Below are positions 62,136 to 64,000 of a DNA stretch of 64,000 bases, piece after piece. The stretch is from Phycisphaeraceae bacterium. GTDB lineage: Bacteria; Planctomycetota; Phycisphaerae; Phycisphaerales; UBA1924. A program made the translations under genes and the position numbers. A model generated the notes under the pieces. That model searched no databases. It had not been told where the DNA came from and saw nothing but the letters and a program-made list of their open reading frames with translations. Every line of letters starts with the position of its first letter. The first letter of the stretch is position 1. The stretch is from contig JAJTHN010000021.1 of assembly GCA_021297895.1 (NCBI GenBank), positions 1-64,000 of the forward strand. Reading direction: 5' to 3'.

Positions 62136-63420
62136 GGGCGAGTTCTCCGTGCGAGTGCACGCTGGTGCCCGATCGCGGCTCTGCAAGACCCAGTTTGCGG
62201 GCGAGGGTGTCGACGAAGTTGCTCGGCGCGGCAAGGTGCGAGGCCAGACGCTGACCGACCGCCGCGCGGCGATGAGGATCGCTGAGCAGCGGAACGGCAC
62301 ACGCGCCCAGTGCGGGCATTGTCGCGGCCGTGGCGAGCAGCTCCGGGGCGATCGTGCCGAGGAACTCATCGCTCGCGGGGTCGATGGGCGAGAAGACGGG
62401 CACGCCATGACGTGCTGCCATCATCGCCGAGAGCAGACCCGCCCCCCCCGCCGGGCCGCGTGGCGGAACATCCATGCCCGCCACGCGCGAGGGATCAACG
62501 TTCCACATGACCAGATCCGCGGCCGGCAGCGCGGCGGCGGGCGGGCCGTCGAACGCGATGACCTCCCAGTGACGGCCGTGCAAACGGATGTACCGAGCGG
62601 CGCGCTGGAGTTGGCTCGACGCGTGAGCGCAAATGCCGACGGCCCGGATACCTGCTACTTGAAGAAGGCCCGTGACCCATGCGAATCGTCGAGCATCCCC
62701 GTCGCGGACCGGATCGCTCAGGAGCGAAATGACGACCTCGTCCGCACCGATGCGCAGCGCGGTCCGCGTGTCCTGCCGGCGGGCGAGCCACTCGCCGTCG
62801 CTGAGCAGGTCGTAGGGAGGTGTGAGCACGGCGACCTGATGCCCGTGGGTGCGCCAGGCGCTGGCGATCGCGTTGCAGAACGCGATCGCCGGCGTGCGGT
62901 GCAGATCCGTCGTTCGGATGTCGCGGGAGTCCAGCAGTACGGCGGCGGCGATGGGAATCCGCAGCGCGCGGGCGATGTCGAGTGTGGGCGTGCCCCAGCA
63001 AAGCACCTGTGCGCTGGCATCGAGGCGATTGGCGTGAGGCATCATCGCGCCGCCGGGTCGGACAAGGCGTGCGATCGGGCCGAGATTGGCCGCGCGGGGA
63101 GAGAATCGGGCGGAGATTCTCAGGCCAAGCGAGCGAGCGTCGCGTTCATCGCGCGTGTTGCCGATGAGCCAGACGAGGTGATGCACGTTCGGAATCTCGC
63201 ACGCGGCCCTGCAGGCGAGGAGTTCATCCTGGCCGCTCGCGCCGGGGCGCAGCAGGTGCACGAGTGTCGGGAACGATCCGGGTTGTGCGCGTCGATGGAT
63301 CGTCACGTGCTCAGTCGCGGGTCGAGGGCTTCGGAGAATCAACGGGGACGGAACGCCGTGCGCATCACTGACGAACGTCGCGAACGCGGTTGCCGGGGGC
63401 GGCCAACGCGCGCTCAACAT
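62128..63420 (-). CDS. Glycosyltransferase-like protein (GT-B fold, GT4-type)
   Basis: A 430-residue protein. The C-terminal half has the GT4-type alternation: RIGADEVVISLLSDPVRDGD (start of the donor domain), RFAWVTGLLQVAGIRAVGIC, a mid region, then ADLVMWNVDPSRVAG and a Gly/Ala-rich stretch at the usual E-x7-E position. No canonical GPG or KFN motif is obvious, so the sugar donor is unclear. The N-terminus is uncertain: the start at 63420 overlaps the upstream lipoprotein by 56 bases, and in-frame TTG codons further in could be used. Probably cytoplasmic and envelope-related. Confidence 0.55.
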   Translation of the reverse strand: MLSARWPPPATAFATFVSDAHGVPSPLILRSPRPATEHVTIHRRAQPGSFPTLVHLLRPGASGQDELLACRAACEIPNVHHLVWLIGNTRDERDARSLGLRISARFSPRAANLGPIARLVRPGGAMMPHANRLDASAQVLCWGTPTLDIARALRIPIAAAVLLDSRDIRTTDLHRTPAIAFCNAIASAWRTHGHQVAVLTPPYDLLSDGEWLARRQDTRTALRIGADEVVISLLSDPVRDGDARRFAWVTGLLQVAGIRAVGICAHASSQLQRAARYIRLHGRHWEVIAFDGPPAAALPAADLVMWNVDPSRVAGMDVPPRGPAGGAGLLSAMMAARHGVPVFSPIDPASDEFLGTIAPELLATAATMPALGACAVPLLSDPHRRAAVGQRLASHLAAPSNFVDTLARKLGLAEPRSGTSVHSHGELAHA

Positions 63421-64000
63421 CGTAAAACAGGCGGGCGAGTTGGATGCCGGTCCAATGGGCCAGGTCCGTCTGAATCGAGACGATTTGCGTCTGGCTCGTC
63501 GGCGCCGTGGCGGCGGCGGAGGGGAGCGAGACGGTCAGCGGGTACCAGTCCAGTTCACCCGGTGGCGGCAGCAGCCGCTGCTCGCTCTGAGCGTCGATCA
63601 CCTTCACGCGGAGCACCGCGGTGGGCGCGAGCGACTGGCCGTCGACGGTCAATGAGAAGGAGTCGACGGTCGCGTAGATGATCACGTCCGCCTTGACGGC
63701 GCGGGCGACCTCGATGATGCTCATCGGCGCCCCGAAGCGCTCGCCGCGGACCTGTGCCGCGGCGATGCGGGACTGAACCATGTCCTTGACGACCTCCTTT
63801 GTCAGCAGGGCCTGCTCGGCGGTGGTGCCGATGAGTTCACGGAGATTCCGGCTGGGAAGGACGCTGCGCCGGTCGTCGATGAGAATGACGTGGGTGCGTT
63901 CCTTGTCGAGCTTGAGCTTCGCCTCGATCTTGGGCGGACCCTGAGCGATCATCAGCGCCGGGGCGACGATGTTGCACCCGGCGGGAACGACGCACGCGAC
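63365..64000 (-). CDS. Predicted lipoprotein, 5' end outside the window
   Basis: The frame is open from the right edge to TGA at 63365. Its first visible residues VACVVPAGCNIVAPALMIAQ show a lipobox (PAGC) and the phrase GPPKIEA that marks a family of planctomycete lipoproteins. The body is alpha/beta with RTHVILIDDRRSVLPSRNL and a C-terminal segment (IQLARLFYDVERALAAPG). The start codon lies beyond 64000; an internal ATG at 63952 is not it. It heads the minus-strand run that includes the phosphatase and mur genes. Confidence 0.75.
   Translation of the reverse strand, partial: VACVVPAGCNIVAPALMIAQGPPKIEAKLKLDKERTHVILIDDRRSVLPSRNLRELIGTTAEQALLTKEVVKDMVQSRIAAAQVRGERFGAPMSIIEVARAVKADVIIYATVDSFSLTVDGQSLAPTAVLRVKVIDAQSEQRLLPPPGELDWYPLTVSLPSAAATAPTSQTQIVSIQTDLAHWTGIQLARLFYDVERALAAPGNRVRDVRQ

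Noticed and set aside
63365-63952. A complete gene starting at ATG 63952
   Set aside because: The frame continues upstream to the window edge and encodes a lipobox before that ATG, so the gene is partial.

Overview
The window is GC-rich chromosomal DNA of a planctomycete, most likely class Phycisphaerae. The evidence is: two secreted proteins ending in paired 'GC-type' dockerin-like repeats (DVANTDGD...DNGDFxxFFxxFF, chain ending in GC); scattered single prepilin-like proteins ([12 protein letters not shown]); an EF-P with Asn at the tip of its modification loop; a large membrane pyrophosphatase; and a canonical murB/murC/ddl cluster with peptidoglycan-recycling genes. I saw no tRNA, rRNA, insertion sequence, prophage or CRISPR array. 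Almost all of the DNA is coding. The GC bias opens very long spurious frames opposite real genes.

Layout. 1-5 kb: edge fragment, a coiled-coil lipoprotein with two 21-bp tandem arrays, a Tat-exported flavin amine oxidase, Dps, a secreted hypothetical. 5-12 kb: threonine aldolase on minus, then a plus-strand run GH20 hexosaminidase - anmK - murQ - GT87-like membrane protein, which looks like a cytoplasmic cell-wall sugar recycling operon. 12-20.6 kb: a two-partner secretion pair (TpsB pore, about 2140-residue TpsA adhesin). 20.7-31.7 kb: a secreted cysteine-peptidase-like dockerin protein, H+-pyrophosphatase, rpsU, a NYN nuclease, a lipoprotein, citrate synthase, a rhomboid protease, shikimate kinase, EF-P. 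31.9-39.4 kb: M16 peptidase, tpiA, a PDZ protein, secG, yicC, a prepilin-like protein. 39.7-48.7 kb: a giant Big-domain/beta-propeller dockerin protein and an RND efflux unit whose adaptor gene carries an in-frame amber codon. 48.7-55.5 kb: aroC, a HAD phosphatase, queA, two unknowns, an EF-G paralogue. 55.5-64 kb: one long minus-strand run, read right to left: lipoprotein, glycosyltransferase-like protein, low-molecular-weight phosphatase, prepilin-like protein, TraB-family protein, murC, murB, ddl.

The most unusual items are a cytoplasmic GH20 coupled by an ATGA overlap to anmK/murQ (a possible stand-in for NagZ), the amber-interrupted RND adaptor with a palindrome and a leader hairpin upstream, a lipoprotein whose stop codon is a point variant inside its own 21-bp repeat, a TraB-family protein with a GspG-like insertion, and the TpsB/TpsA pair. 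All function calls come from reading motifs by eye. No database search was possible.
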